A DNA stretch of 64,000 bases from Betaproteobacteria bacterium (lineage in GTDB: Bacteria; Pseudomonadota; Gammaproteobacteria; Burkholderiales; CAIKXV01): assembly GCA_021298815.1 (NCBI GenBank), contig JAJTHE010000008.1:16105-80104 (forward strand), given 5' to 3'. Of this stretch, positions 17,590 to 25,832 are shown piece after piece. The notes beneath the pieces are model-generated. The model did no database searches and had not been told where the DNA came from. It saw nothing but the letters and a program-made list of their open reading frames with translations. How positions within the stretch are numbered: position 1 is the first letter of the stretch; each line of letters opens with the position of its first letter. Made by a program: the position numbers and the translations under genes.

Positions 17590-18591
17590 TCAGGCCGCCA
17601 GGCGCAGCAACCGCCGCGGATTGGCTTCGGCGATCTGCGCGACCTGTGTCGCATCGAACCCGGCCGCGGCCAGGCTGGCGAGCGGATCGGCGTCCATCGG
17701 CGGGAAGGGATCGTCGCTGCCGAGCACCAGCCGGTCGGTGCCGACCTTCGCCGCGAGGTAGCGCAGCGCATCGGGGTCATGCAGGATCGTGTCGTAATGG
17801 AAGCGGCGCAGGTAGTCCGACGGCGATTGCATCGCGACGTTGTGCTGGTGCGCGCGTTCCATCCGCACGTTCATCACGTCGAACCGTCCGACCAGGTAGG
17901 GCAGGGCGCCGCCACCGTGTGACACGACCAGGTCGAGCGCGGGGAAGCGGTCGAGCACGCCGGAGAACATCAGCGACCCGAGGGTGAGGGTGGTGTCGAA
18001 GGTGTACTGCACGATCGGGTTCAGGCCGAACAGGGCGGTGCGCGGCAGCGATTCCGGCTGCGCCGGATGGATGAACACCGGCACGCCGAGCTGCTGTGCC
18101 GCAGCCCAGTATTCGTCCAGCGGCAGGTTGCCCAGGTTCACGCCTTCGACGTTGGCGGCGACCATGCCGCCGGAGGCGCCCAGTTCCTTCACGCAGCGTT
18201 CGAGTTCGCGCGCGGCCGCCGCGGCATCGGGCAGCGGCCCCGATGCGAACCACGAGAAGCGGTCGGGACGGCGTCCGCAGGTCGCGGCCAGGGACTCGTT
18301 CATCAGCTGGTGCCAGCCGATCGCCTGCCGTGCCGGCAGGCCGTAGCCGAACACGTCGGCCCACATCGACAGCACCTGGCGCGAGATGCCGTTGCCGTCC
18401 ATCGACGCGATGCGCGCGGACTCGGCCTCGAGCAGGCGCGGGAAGAACGGGCGCGGCTTCACGTGCGCGAAGGCGAGGCAGGGGCAGCTGCCTGCGCGGT
18501 CGATGACCTCGATGCCGAGCGCCGCCCCCCGTTCGCGAAGCACGTCGATGATGCGGGGCGGTACATAGTGGGCATGCATGTCGATCGGCAT
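17590..18591 (-). CDS. Amidohydrolase_2 family, ACMSD-like decarboxylase
   Basis: 333 aa TIM-barrel metalloenzyme. It begins MPIDMHAHYVPP (HxH metal ligands). Later His and Asp ligands are visible in VFIHPAQPES, LVVSHGGGALP and VLGSDDPFPPMD. This layout matches aminocarboxymuconate-semialdehyde decarboxylase and related nonoxidative decarboxylases of aromatic acids. NPRRLLRL ends the protein as in the family. It diverges from a luciferase-like monooxygenase across 198 bp carrying short repeats, consistent with a shared aromatic or heterocyclic catabolic role. The exact substrate cannot be assigned. Confidence 0.87.
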   Translation of the reverse strand: MPIDMHAHYVPPRIIDVLRERGAALGIEVIDRAGSCPCLAFAHVKPRPFFPRLLEAESARIASMDGNGISRQVLSMWADVFGYGLPARQAIGWHQLMNESLAATCGRRPDRFSWFASGPLPDAAAAARELERCVKELGASGGMVAANVEGVNLGNLPLDEYWAAAQQLGVPVFIHPAQPESLPRTALFGLNPIVQYTFDTTLTLGSLMFSGVLDRFPALDLVVSHGGGALPYLVGRFDVMNVRMERAHQHNVAMQSPSDYLRRFHYDTILHDPDALRYLAAKVGTDRLVLGSDDPFPPMDADPLASLAAAGFDATQVAQIAEANPRRLLRLAA

Positions 18592-18684
18592 CGGTCTGGC
18601 CTCTGGGTGTTGCGTCGGGGGTGTTCGCTTGTCGGTGCAGGGAAATAGTATTAGATTGCCGATGCACCAGCCATGCCGGCGACA

Positions 18685-18725
18685 TCCATCGATATCCATC
18701 GAAAACCGTCGACGACCGTCGACGA
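18685..18725. repeat. Short direct repeats with about 10-bp period in a divergent promoter region
   Basis: TCCATCGA occurs at 18685-18692 and 18695-18702. CCGTCGACGA occurs twice in tandem at 18706-18715 and 18716-18725. The period matches one DNA turn, which suits cooperative regulator binding. They sit between the ACMSD-like and luciferase-like genes. Confidence 0.45.
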
Positions 18726-18754
18726 CCACGACCGGCAGCCGGGCAGGAGGAAGG

Positions 18755-18793
18755 ATGATGCTGCATTGCCATCGCACCGGAGTCGCGCGATGA
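18755..18793 (+). CDS. Candidate 12-aa leader peptide
   Basis: MMLHCHRTGVAR, preceded by a very strong AGGAGGAAGG, better than the site of the downstream gene. Its TGA overlaps the ATG of the luciferase-like gene (ATGA), so translation would be coupled. It could set expression through ribosome passage over its His-Cys-His-Arg codons, or simply bring ribosomes to the next start. Too short for homology-based support. Confidence 0.4.
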   Translation: MMLHCHRTGVAR

Positions 18794-19746
18794 GGCTGGG
18801 CGTGCTGCTGCCGCACCGTGCGGTGGTGCTGCAATCGGCCCGGCGTCCGCCGGTGGAAGACTGCTGGACGGTCGCTCGCCTGTGCGACGCGGCGGGCATG
18901 GATGTCTGGGTCGGCGACAGCGTCACCGCGAAGCCGCGCCTGGAGCCCCTGGTCACGCTGTCCTATCTCGCGGCGATCACCACCCGCGCGCGACTGGGCA
19001 CGGCGATCCTGCTGCCGGCCTTGCGCCAGCCGACGGTGCTCGCGCATGCGCTCGCCACCCTCGACCAGGTCTCGGCCGGGCGGCTCGTGCTGGGGCTGGG
19101 CGTGGGCTGGGGCCTGCCCGAGATCGTGCGCGAATGGGAAGCCTGCGGCCGCGAACACAAGCGCCGTGCGAAGGACCTGGAAGAGCATGTCGCCGTCTGG
19201 CGCAGGTTGTGGAGCGGCGAGCCGGTCACGCATGAAGGCAACGGCTTTCGCCTCAGCGCGCAGTCGATCGCGCCGCTGCCCTGGACCGAAGCCGGCCCGC
19301 CGGTGCTGATCACCGCCGGCAACCGCGGGGAAGTCATCCCGGCCCAGATCGACCGCGTCGGACGCCTCGGCGATGGCGTGATCACCACCTACCTCACCGA
19401 CGACGACTGCCGCCGGCTGCGCACGGTCTGCGACGAGGCCTTCGAGAAGCACGGCCGGCCGCGGCCCGGCTTCCCGATGTGCGTCTACACGACGGTCTGC
19501 ATCGAGGAGGACGTCGCCCGTGCCGAAGCGCTGACCGCCGACTTCCTGCAGAAGTACTACGGCGGTGGCGTGAACTACCGCGGGCTGATGGGGCTGGGGC
19601 CCGCGTCGGCCGTGATCGATGCGCTCAAGCGCTACGAGGCGAGCGGCGTCACCGACGTGTGCATACGCTTCGCGGGCACCGACCAGCGGCAACAGCTGGA
19701 GAAGTTCATCAGCGACGTGCTTCCGGCCTTCCGGGCCGGTGCCTGA
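18790..19746 (+). CDS. LLM-class (luciferase-like) flavin-dependent oxidoreductase
   Basis: 318 aa FMN/F420-type TIM barrel. Landmarks: RLGVLLPHRAV at the N-terminus, WVGDSVTAKPRLEP, TRARLGTAILLPALRQP, GRLVLGLGVGWG and PPVLITAGNRGE. Family members oxygenate or oxidise substrates with reduced flavin. It overlaps a short leader ORF by 4 bp and is followed 12 bp later by a Bug receptor. Together with the divergent ACMSD-like gene this forms one catabolic module. Confidence 0.88.
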   Translation: MRLGVLLPHRAVVLQSARRPPVEDCWTVARLCDAAGMDVWVGDSVTAKPRLEPLVTLSYLAAITTRARLGTAILLPALRQPTVLAHALATLDQVSAGRLVLGLGVGWGLPEIVREWEACGREHKRRAKDLEEHVAVWRRLWSGEPVTHEGNGFRLSAQSIAPLPWTEAGPPVLITAGNRGEVIPAQIDRVGRLGDGVITTYLTDDDCRRLRTVCDEAFEKHGRPRPGFPMCVYTTVCIEEDVARAEALTADFLQKYYGGGVNYRGLMGLGPASAVIDALKRYEASGVTDVCIRFAGTDQRQQLEKFISDVLPAFRAGA

Positions 19747-19758
19747 AGGAGGAACGCA

Positions 19759-20730
19759 ATGCAGCGAGTGAAGATCGTCCCGGCGGCGCTGCTCGCCGGG
19801 CTGGCAGCAGCATCGTCGATGGCGTGGGGCCAGTCGTATCCCACCAAGCCGATCCGCCTGATCGTGTCGTTCCCGCCCGGCGGTGCGACCGACGTATTCT
19901 CGCGCACGGCCGCGGCTGAACTCACCCGGACGCTGGGCCAGCCGATGACCGTCGAGAACCGGCCGGGCGCCGGCACCGTGATCGCTTCGGAACTGGTGGT
20001 CAAGTCGCCCCCCGACGGCTACACCCTGCTGTTCACCGACCTGTCCACGCACGCCATCACGCGCTCCATCTATCCGAAGCTCAGCTACGACCCGCTGCGC
20101 GACTTCGCGCCGGTCGCGGTGCTCAACGCCTCGCCGCTGCTGCTGGTCGCGCATCCTTCGGTCAAGGCGAAGAACGTCGCCGACCTGGTCGCGATCGCGA
20201 AACGCAGCCCGGGCATCACGATGGGCAACTCGGGCCTGGGCACGGTGACGCACATGACGGCCGAGAAGTTCCGCCTGCGCGCCGGCATCCAGACCACGCC
20301 GGTCAGCTACAAGGGCGGTGCGCTGCCGGTGATCGCGCTGCTCGGTGGCGAGATCGCGATGGTGATGGCGACGGTGCCGGCCAGCATCGAACACGTGCGC
20401 AGTGGCAAGCTGGTCGCGCTGGGGCTTGCCGCCCCGAAGCGCTCGGCACAACTGCCCGACATCCCGGCCCTGTCCGAGACCGTGCCTGGTGTCGAAGGGG
20501 CTGTCGTCTCCGGCGTGCTTGCGCCTTCGGGCACGCCGCAGCCGATCATCGACCGCCTCAACGCCGAATTCGGGAAGGTGTCCGACACGGCCACCGCGAA
20601 ATCCGTCTATGCGGCGAACGGCGCCGAGACGATGAGGATGACGCCGGCCGAGATGCAGCGCTGGATGGAGCGCGAGGCGCAGGAATGGGCGGACGTGGTG
20701 AAGGCGACCGGGTTCCGGATGAACAACTGA
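19759..20730 (+). CDS. Bug-family substrate-binding protein
   Basis: 323 aa. Signal peptide to about residue 24 (SSMAWGQ). Landmarks: VSFPPGGATDVFSRT, VENRPGAGT, PPDGYTLLF, VSYKGGALP, LPDIPALSETVPG. It starts behind AAGGAGG 12 bp after the luciferase-like gene, so the same mRNA encodes enzyme and receptor. Confidence 0.92.
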   Translation: MQRVKIVPAALLAGLAAASSMAWGQSYPTKPIRLIVSFPPGGATDVFSRTAAAELTRTLGQPMTVENRPGAGTVIASELVVKSPPDGYTLLFTDLSTHAITRSIYPKLSYDPLRDFAPVAVLNASPLLLVAHPSVKAKNVADLVAIAKRSPGITMGNSGLGTVTHMTAEKFRLRAGIQTTPVSYKGGALPVIALLGGEIAMVMATVPASIEHVRSGKLVALGLAAPKRSAQLPDIPALSETVPGVEGAVVSGVLAPSGTPQPIIDRLNAEFGKVSDTATAKSVYAANGAETMRMTPAEMQRWMEREAQEWADVVKATGFRMNN

Positions 20731-20754
20731 CGCCGTTTCAGGCCATGGCGACCC

Positions 20755-21159
20755 TCAGCGGCCGCCATGGCCGGGGCCGCGGTCCCGGCCGCAGCCTCGA
20801 TCGCCGTCGTGTCGTCCTACATGTCGTCCGTCCTGGACGCCGGATCCGCCATGCCCGCCGTGTCCCGAGTGCGGCTGGTCATGGTGTCGATATCCGAATG
20901 CCGGTGGCCGCGGCGGGGGAACGACCACGACCGGCGGCGGCCGCACCACCACCTCGGACGGCGGCCAGCTGACGTAGCAGGTCGGCGCAGGCGGCCGCAC
21001 GTAGCAGCCGCTCGAATAGCCGGTCGAGTAGGCGGGATAGACCGGTGCCCGTTACCCGGAGTGATGCACTTCGCCGCCGTCGGGAACGACGACGCATCCG
21101 TCCAGCAGCGGTGCGGCAGATGCCGCCGCGCGAATCGACGTCCAGCCGGTGATCTTCAT
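20755..21159 (-). pseudogene. Interrupted gene for a small Pro/Gly/His-rich exported protein
   Basis: One minus-strand frame runs from ATG 21159 (MKITGWTSIRAAASAAPLLD, possible Cys-containing leader) through an in-frame TAA at 21052-21054. It then continues with a Tyr/Pro/Val-rich stretch (VYPAYSTGYSSGCYV, VVVRPPPVVVVPPP) and a Gly/His/Asp/Arg-rich tail ending at 20755. The low-complexity composition resembles small surface or lipoprotein-like proteins in proteobacteria. The two parts share a frame, suggesting one gene broken by one stop. Confidence is limited because such composition also arises by chance in GC-rich DNA. The rest of 20731-21357 holds nothing recognised. Confidence 0.35.
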
Positions 21160-21357
21160 GTGCTTGCCCCGTGTTCGGCGGAGGCCTGCTCCGATCACGT
21201 CGCAGCGGCATGCGCGCTGACACCGTACGCCTGCGTTACACTCGGCGGCAGGTCCGGCCAGTTCGACCGGCCAGTGTGATGTCGGCACGGTCGAACGTTC
21301 TCAGCCCGGGTCTTTCATTCGACGGTGCCGCCGAGGCCTCGAGGGAGGAGGAGTTCC

Positions 21358-22362
21358 ATGCGTCGAGCAGGAGGGCACCTGCAGGCCACCGGCCTGCCTT
21401 CGATCCTGGCGTGCGCGTTCGCGCTCGTGCCGATGCTGCCGCTGCAGGCGCAGGCGCAGGCGTTCCCGTCGAAGGCCATCCGCCTTGTCACCGGTTCGCA
21501 GGCCGGCGGCGGCACCGACATCACCGCGCGCGCGATCCAGCAGGCGGTCGCGCCGCTGCTCGGCGTGCCGGTCATCGTCGACAACCGGCCGGGCACGGCC
21601 GGCATGGTGGCAAACGAATTCGTCTCGAAGCAGCCGGCCGACGGCCATGTGCTGCTGATCCAGCCCGGGTCGTTCGTCACGATCAGCCCGCAGCTGAACG
21701 CGACGCCGCGCTGGGAGACGCTGAAGCACCTGGTGCCGGTGGTGCAGGTCAGCACCTACGACCTGGTGCTGGTCGCGCATCCCACCGTGCCGGCACGCAA
21801 CGTGAAGGAACTGGTCGCCTTCGCCCGGGCGAAGCCGGGCATGATCTCCTTCGCGTCGTCGGGCGTGGGCAGCAACTTCCAGCTCGCCGGCGAACTGCTC
21901 AAGCTCGAGGCCAAGGTGGACATGCTGCACGTGGCCTATCGTGGCAGCCCGCCGGCGGTGCTCGACCTGGTGGCGGGGCGGGTCGATACCATGTTCGTGC
22001 ACGTGCCGACGGTGAAGGGACACATCGATGCCGGCCGCCTGCGCGCGCTGGCGATGACCGGGACGCAGCGCAACCCGCTGCTGCCGCAGGTGCCGACGAT
22101 CGCCGAGTCGGGACTCAAGGCCTACGAGATCAGCGGCATCGAAGGCATCCTCGCACCCGCCGGCACGCCGCGCGAGGTCGTCGCGCGGCTAAACTCGGTG
22201 GTGGGTGGCGCCCTTGCCACGCCCGAGATGAAGGCCTCCTGGGCCTCGAAGGCGATCGAGTTCGTGCCGAACACCCCCGAGCAGTTCGCCGCGAAGCTGC
22301 AGCTCGACTACGACAGGACCACGGCGCTGATCAAGGCCGCCGGCATCAGGCCGGAACGATAG
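21358..22362 (+). CDS. Bug-family substrate-binding protein, variant binding loop
   Basis: 334 aa. Signal peptide to about residue 34 (QAQAQA-FPSK). The PFPPGG loop is replaced by GSQAGGGTDI and the usual PYKG by AYRGSPPA; VDNRPGTAG and LPQVPTIAESGLKAY are retained. Both replaced segments line the ligand cleft in characterised family members, so a different ligand class is likely. ATG is preceded by GGAGGAGG. It is followed 13 bp later by a CocE-type hydrolase. Confidence 0.9.
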   Translation: MRRAGGHLQATGLPSILACAFALVPMLPLQAQAQAFPSKAIRLVTGSQAGGGTDITARAIQQAVAPLLGVPVIVDNRPGTAGMVANEFVSKQPADGHVLLIQPGSFVTISPQLNATPRWETLKHLVPVVQVSTYDLVLVAHPTVPARNVKELVAFARAKPGMISFASSGVGSNFQLAGELLKLEAKVDMLHVAYRGSPPAVLDLVAGRVDTMFVHVPTVKGHIDAGRLRALAMTGTQRNPLLPQVPTIAESGLKAYEISGIEGILAPAGTPREVVARLNSVVGGALATPEMKASWASKAIEFVPNTPEQFAAKLQLDYDRTTALIKAAGIRPER

Positions 22363-22375
22363 ACGGAGACGCACG

Positions 22376-24061
22376 ATGGCAGAGAAGAAGGCAGCGGGCA
22401 GGCAGGAGATGTCGCAGCCCCGCGACTACCCGATGATCGTCGAGAAGGACGTGAAGATCCCGCTGCGCGACGGTACGCTGCTGTTCGCCGACGTGTTCCG
22501 GCCCGATGGCGGCGACGAGCGCTTCCCGGTGATCATGAACCTGGGCCCGTACCAGAAGGACAAGGTGTGGATCCCGCCGGAGGACTGCGAGGAGGAAGGC
22601 AACCCGTACATGAACTGGGAGACCGCCAACCCGCTGTGGTGGTGCCCGCGCGGCTATGCGCTGCTGCGCGTGGATACCCGCGGCACCGGCAAGTCGCCGG
22701 GCAGGTCCGACCCCAGCTCGTACCAGGAAGGCCTCGACTCCTACGACTGCGTCGAATGGATCGCGAAGCAGCCCTGGTGCAACGGCAACGTAGGCACGCT
22801 GGGGATCTCGTACCACGCGGCCTTCCAGTACCGGCTCGCCAACCTGCAGCCGCCGTCGCTGAAGGCGATCATGCCCTGGGAGGGCCGTGCCGACCAGTAT
22901 CGCGACCAGGCCTACCACGGTGGCATCTTCGCGATGGGCTTCATCTCCCAGTGGGCGAACAGCACGACCGCGCACAACCTGCTCGGTCGTCCGCGCAGCT
23001 ACAACCCGGATGCGTTCAACAACAACATCCTGTGGGAGTACATGCGCCAGGACCTCGACTCCGACGAGTGGCGCAAGAAGAGCGCGCAGTGGGAGAAGAT
23101 CAAGGTGCCGATGTACAGCGTCGGCAACTGGGGCGGCTTCGCGATGCACCTGCGCGGCAACACCGAGGCCTACATGCTGGCCGCGTCGAAGCAAAAGAAG
23201 CTGCGCATCCACACCGGCAGCCACTTCCACCCGTTCCATGCGCTCGAGGCGCGCATCGACCAGTTGCGCTGGTTCGACCACTGGCTGAAGGGCATCGACA
23301 CCGGCATCATGGACGAACCGCCGGTCAAGCTCGAGATCCGTACCGGCGGCAGCACGAAGCCCTACGCGTTCCGGGAAGAGAACGAATGGCCGATCGCGCG
23401 CACGCAGTGGACCAAGCTCTACCTGGCCATCGAGCAGGATGCGCCGTCGAAGGGCAGCAGCAAGGCCGAGGGTTCGCTCGCCGCCGTGGCGCCGTCCGCC
23501 GTGAAGTCGATCGACTACTCGGCCGGGCCGGGCCACTACCGTCCGGTGTCCGGCCGCTCGGGCGTGTCGTTCGAGACGCCGGTGATGGCCGAGGACATGG
23601 AGGTCACCGGGCCGCTGGTGCTGAACCTGTGGGTGTCCAGCACCTCCGAGGACATGGACATCTACGCCACCATCCGCAACATCGGGCCCGATGGCAAGGA
23701 CGTCGAGGAGGTCGGCCAGCGCGGCGAGCCGGTGCCCTGCGTGACCAAGGGCTGGCTGCGCGCCTCGCACCGCAAGCTAGATGCGGAGAAGTCGCTGCCG
23801 TACCGGCCCTACCATGCCCATGACGAACGCTGGTGGCTCGAGCCCGGGCAGGTGGTCGAATGCCAGGTCGAGATCTGGCCGACCAGCATGGTGTTCCGCA
23901 AGGGGCACAAGCTGCGGCTGGACATCACCCCGCGCGACGGCGTGGGCACCGGCCACTTCACCCACTACAACAACGACTACAACGCGGGCGCCACCAACAC
24001 GATCCACTCCGGCGGCGAGCGGCTGTCGTGGCTGATGCTGCCGCTGATCCCGGCGAAGTAG
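22376..24061 (+). CDS. CocE/NonD family (X-Pro dipeptidyl-peptidase-like) hydrolase
   Basis: 561 aa alpha/beta hydrolase plus C-terminal jelly-roll. Nucleophile Ser145 is in LGISYHAA; RVDTRGTGKSPG and the WFDHWLKG segment before the jelly-roll are typical. The C-terminal domain (about 330-561) includes PLVLNLWVSSTSEDMDI and RLDITPRDG. Relatives hydrolyse esters (cocaine esterase), beta-lactam side-chain amides or X-Pro peptides. No signal peptide, so it is cytoplasmic. It is sandwiched between two Bug receptors in one orientation. Confidence 0.9.
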   Translation: MAEKKAAGRQEMSQPRDYPMIVEKDVKIPLRDGTLLFADVFRPDGGDERFPVIMNLGPYQKDKVWIPPEDCEEEGNPYMNWETANPLWWCPRGYALLRVDTRGTGKSPGRSDPSSYQEGLDSYDCVEWIAKQPWCNGNVGTLGISYHAAFQYRLANLQPPSLKAIMPWEGRADQYRDQAYHGGIFAMGFISQWANSTTAHNLLGRPRSYNPDAFNNNILWEYMRQDLDSDEWRKKSAQWEKIKVPMYSVGNWGGFAMHLRGNTEAYMLAASKQKKLRIHTGSHFHPFHALEARIDQLRWFDHWLKGIDTGIMDEPPVKLEIRTGGSTKPYAFREENEWPIARTQWTKLYLAIEQDAPSKGSSKAEGSLAAVAPSAVKSIDYSAGPGHYRPVSGRSGVSFETPVMAEDMEVTGPLVLNLWVSSTSEDMDIYATIRNIGPDGKDVEEVGQRGEPVPCVTKGWLRASHRKLDAEKSLPYRPYHAHDERWWLEPGQVVECQVEIWPTSMVFRKGHKLRLDITPRDGVGTGHFTHYNNDYNAGATNTIHSGGERLSWLMLPLIPAK

Positions 24062-24126
24062 GCACCGGCCGGGCGGGCTTAGGCGAGTCCGCCCGAGGGT
24101 GGGCGCATATGTCGAGGAGAACCGGG

Positions 24127-25098
24127 ATGGATTCGACCTGCCGTGCGGTGGCGCGGGCACCGCTGCTCTTCCTGTGCTGCACGATGGTTCCGGCGGTGCA
24201 TGCGCAGGCCTGGCCGGCGAAGCCGCTGCGCATCGTCGTTCCCGCGGCGCCCGGCGGCGGCACCGATATCATCGCCCGGGCGCTCGCGCCGAAGCTGGCG
24301 GAACTGCTCGGCCAACCCGCGATCATCGAGAACCGGGCCGGTGGCGGCACGAACATCGGAACGGAGTTCGTCGCGCGTGCCGCGCCGGACGGCTACACCG
24401 TGCTGATGGCGAGCACGCCCCATGTCATCAACCCGAGCCTGTTCACGAAGCTCGCCTTCGATCCGGTGCGCGACTTCACGCCGATCAGCCAGCTCGCGAC
24501 GGTGCAGACGATGCTGGTCGTGCATCCGTCGCTGCCGGTCAAGAGCGTGAAGGAACTGATCGCGCTGGCGAAGGCGCGCCCGGGCCAGTTGTCCGCGGGC
24601 ACCTCGGCCGGCACCTCGCAGTTCCTGGCGATCGAGCTGCTGAAGTCGATGGCCGGCATCGACCTGGTGAACGTGCCCTACAAGGGCGCTGGTGCTGCGC
24701 TGGCCGACACGCTGGGCGGGCATGTGCAGGTCCAGGTAAACACGCTGGTGGCGACGCTGCCGCACCTGGAAGCGGGCCGGCTGCGTGCGCTGGCGGTCTG
24801 CGGTCCGGTGCGCTCGGCCCGGTTGCCCGGCGTGCCGACCGTGGGCGAGACGTTAAAGGGATTCGAGTCGGCGGGCTGGTACGGGCTGCTCGGTCCGGCA
24901 GGGCTGCCGCGGGACCTGGTGAACCGGCTGCACGGGGCGTTCAGGAGCGCATTGTCGGATGCCGGGATCCGCGAGCGTCTGGGCGGGCAGGGCGTCGACA
25001 TCGTGGCCGGAACGCCCGAGGAACTCGCCGCCTTCATCGTGCGCGAGATCCCGAAATGGAGCGCGGTGGTAAAGGCTTCCGGGCTGAAGCCCGACTGA
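24127..25098 (+). CDS. Bug-family substrate-binding protein
   Basis: 323 aa. Signal peptide to about residue 26 (AVHAQAW). Landmarks: VPAAPGGGTDIIARAL (Ala for Phe in the loop), IENRAGGGT, APDGYTVL, NVPYKGAGAA, LPGVPTVGETLKGF. The ATG at 24127 was preferred over 24109 because GAGGAGA lies at correct distance. Its last 65 bases overlap the 3' end of the convergent TetR gene. Confidence 0.9.
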   Translation: MDSTCRAVARAPLLFLCCTMVPAVHAQAWPAKPLRIVVPAAPGGGTDIIARALAPKLAELLGQPAIIENRAGGGTNIGTEFVARAAPDGYTVLMASTPHVINPSLFTKLAFDPVRDFTPISQLATVQTMLVVHPSLPVKSVKELIALAKARPGQLSAGTSAGTSQFLAIELLKSMAGIDLVNVPYKGAGAALADTLGGHVQVQVNTLVATLPHLEAGRLRALAVCGPVRSARLPGVPTVGETLKGFESAGWYGLLGPAGLPRDLVNRLHGAFRSALSDAGIRERLGGQGVDIVAGTPEELAAFIVREIPKWSAVVKASGLKPD

Positions 25099-25756
25099 TG
25101 CCGGTGCCGGCGCTGCCCGGCGCTGGCCTGCAGTCGGCCGGGCGCGGGTCGACCGGCACTTCGAGCGCGATGCCGACCTTCTGCATCAGGTAGCCCCGGA
25201 ACGCCGTCGCCACGCCCGGTGCGAGCTGCAGGCTGTCCATCGCCTGCGACTGGCTGATGCTCGCCATGCCGTGCAGGGCCGACCAGATGAACAGCGCGTC
25301 GAGGTCGGCGCGGGCCTGCATGCCCGCGGCCTTGCCGTGCCGGCGGCGCAGGTTGTTGCGCAGGATGTCGAAGGCATGCACTGCATCCGAGACCAGGCCT
25401 GCATGCTGCGCCGGCTCCGGCCAGGGCGTGCCGAACATCAGCCGGTATTCGAGGGGCTTCGCGATCGCGTAGTCGAGGTAGGCATCGCCCATCGCAGCCA
25501 GGTCGGTCCGGTCGTCCGTTCCCGGAAGGCGTGCGTCGAGATGGCCCGCGAAGTCGGCGAAGCAGCGGCGCATGATCTCCGCCAGCAGGTGGTCCCGGCT
25601 CTCGAAGTGGCGGTACGGCGCCTGGTGCGAGATGCCGAGCCTGCGCGCGACATCGCGCATGCTCAGCCCTTCGACGCCCTGCTCGGCGATCACCTCGCGG
25701 GCGGCCTGGACGCAGGATTCCTTCAGGTCGATCGGTCTTCGCGGTTGCCGGGCCAT
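25034..25756 (-). CDS. TetR/AcrR-family transcriptional regulator
   Basis: 240 aa. N-terminal helix-turn-helix (about 15-60): AREVIAEQGVEGLSMRDVA then LGISHQAPYRHFESRDHL. The C-terminal ligand domain includes GMASISQSQAMD. It diverges from a membrane protein gene; two palindromic sites lie between, so autoregulation and control of that gene are likely. The last 22 codons run into the opposite-strand receptor gene and are low in complexity (SARKPLPPRS), suggesting the original stop was lost. Confidence 0.9.
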   Translation of the reverse strand: MARQPRRPIDLKESCVQAAREVIAEQGVEGLSMRDVARRLGISHQAPYRHFESRDHLLAEIMRRCFADFAGHLDARLPGTDDRTDLAAMGDAYLDYAIAKPLEYRLMFGTPWPEPAQHAGLVSDAVHAFDILRNNLRRRHGKAAGMQARADLDALFIWSALHGMASISQSQAMDSLQLAPGVATAFRGYLMQKVGIALEVPVDPRPADCRPAPGSAGTGISRASARKPLPPRSISGSRAR

Positions 25757-25770
25757 GCATGCAGCCTCGA

Positions 25771-25785
25771 GTTGACAGTGTCTAC
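25771..25785. promoter_or_regulatory. Candidate TetR operator, site 1
   Basis: GTTGACA-G-TGTCTAC, an inverted repeat with one mismatch, sharing GTTGACA and TGTC with the perfect site 2. It lies 15 bases before the TetR start codon. Confidence 0.6.
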
Positions 25786-25801
25786 GAAGGTATCGCATCA
25801 T

Positions 25802-25818
25802 TGTTGACACTGTCAACA
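25802..25818. promoter_or_regulatory. Candidate TetR operator, site 2 (perfect palindrome)
   Basis: TGTTGACA-C-TGTCAACA, 17 bp, perfectly symmetric about 25810. It ends 14 bases before the start of the divergent membrane protein, overlapping its probable promoter. It and site 1 are centred 32 bp apart, about three helical turns. Confidence 0.75.
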
Positions 25819-25832
25819 TAAGGAGTGCGGCG

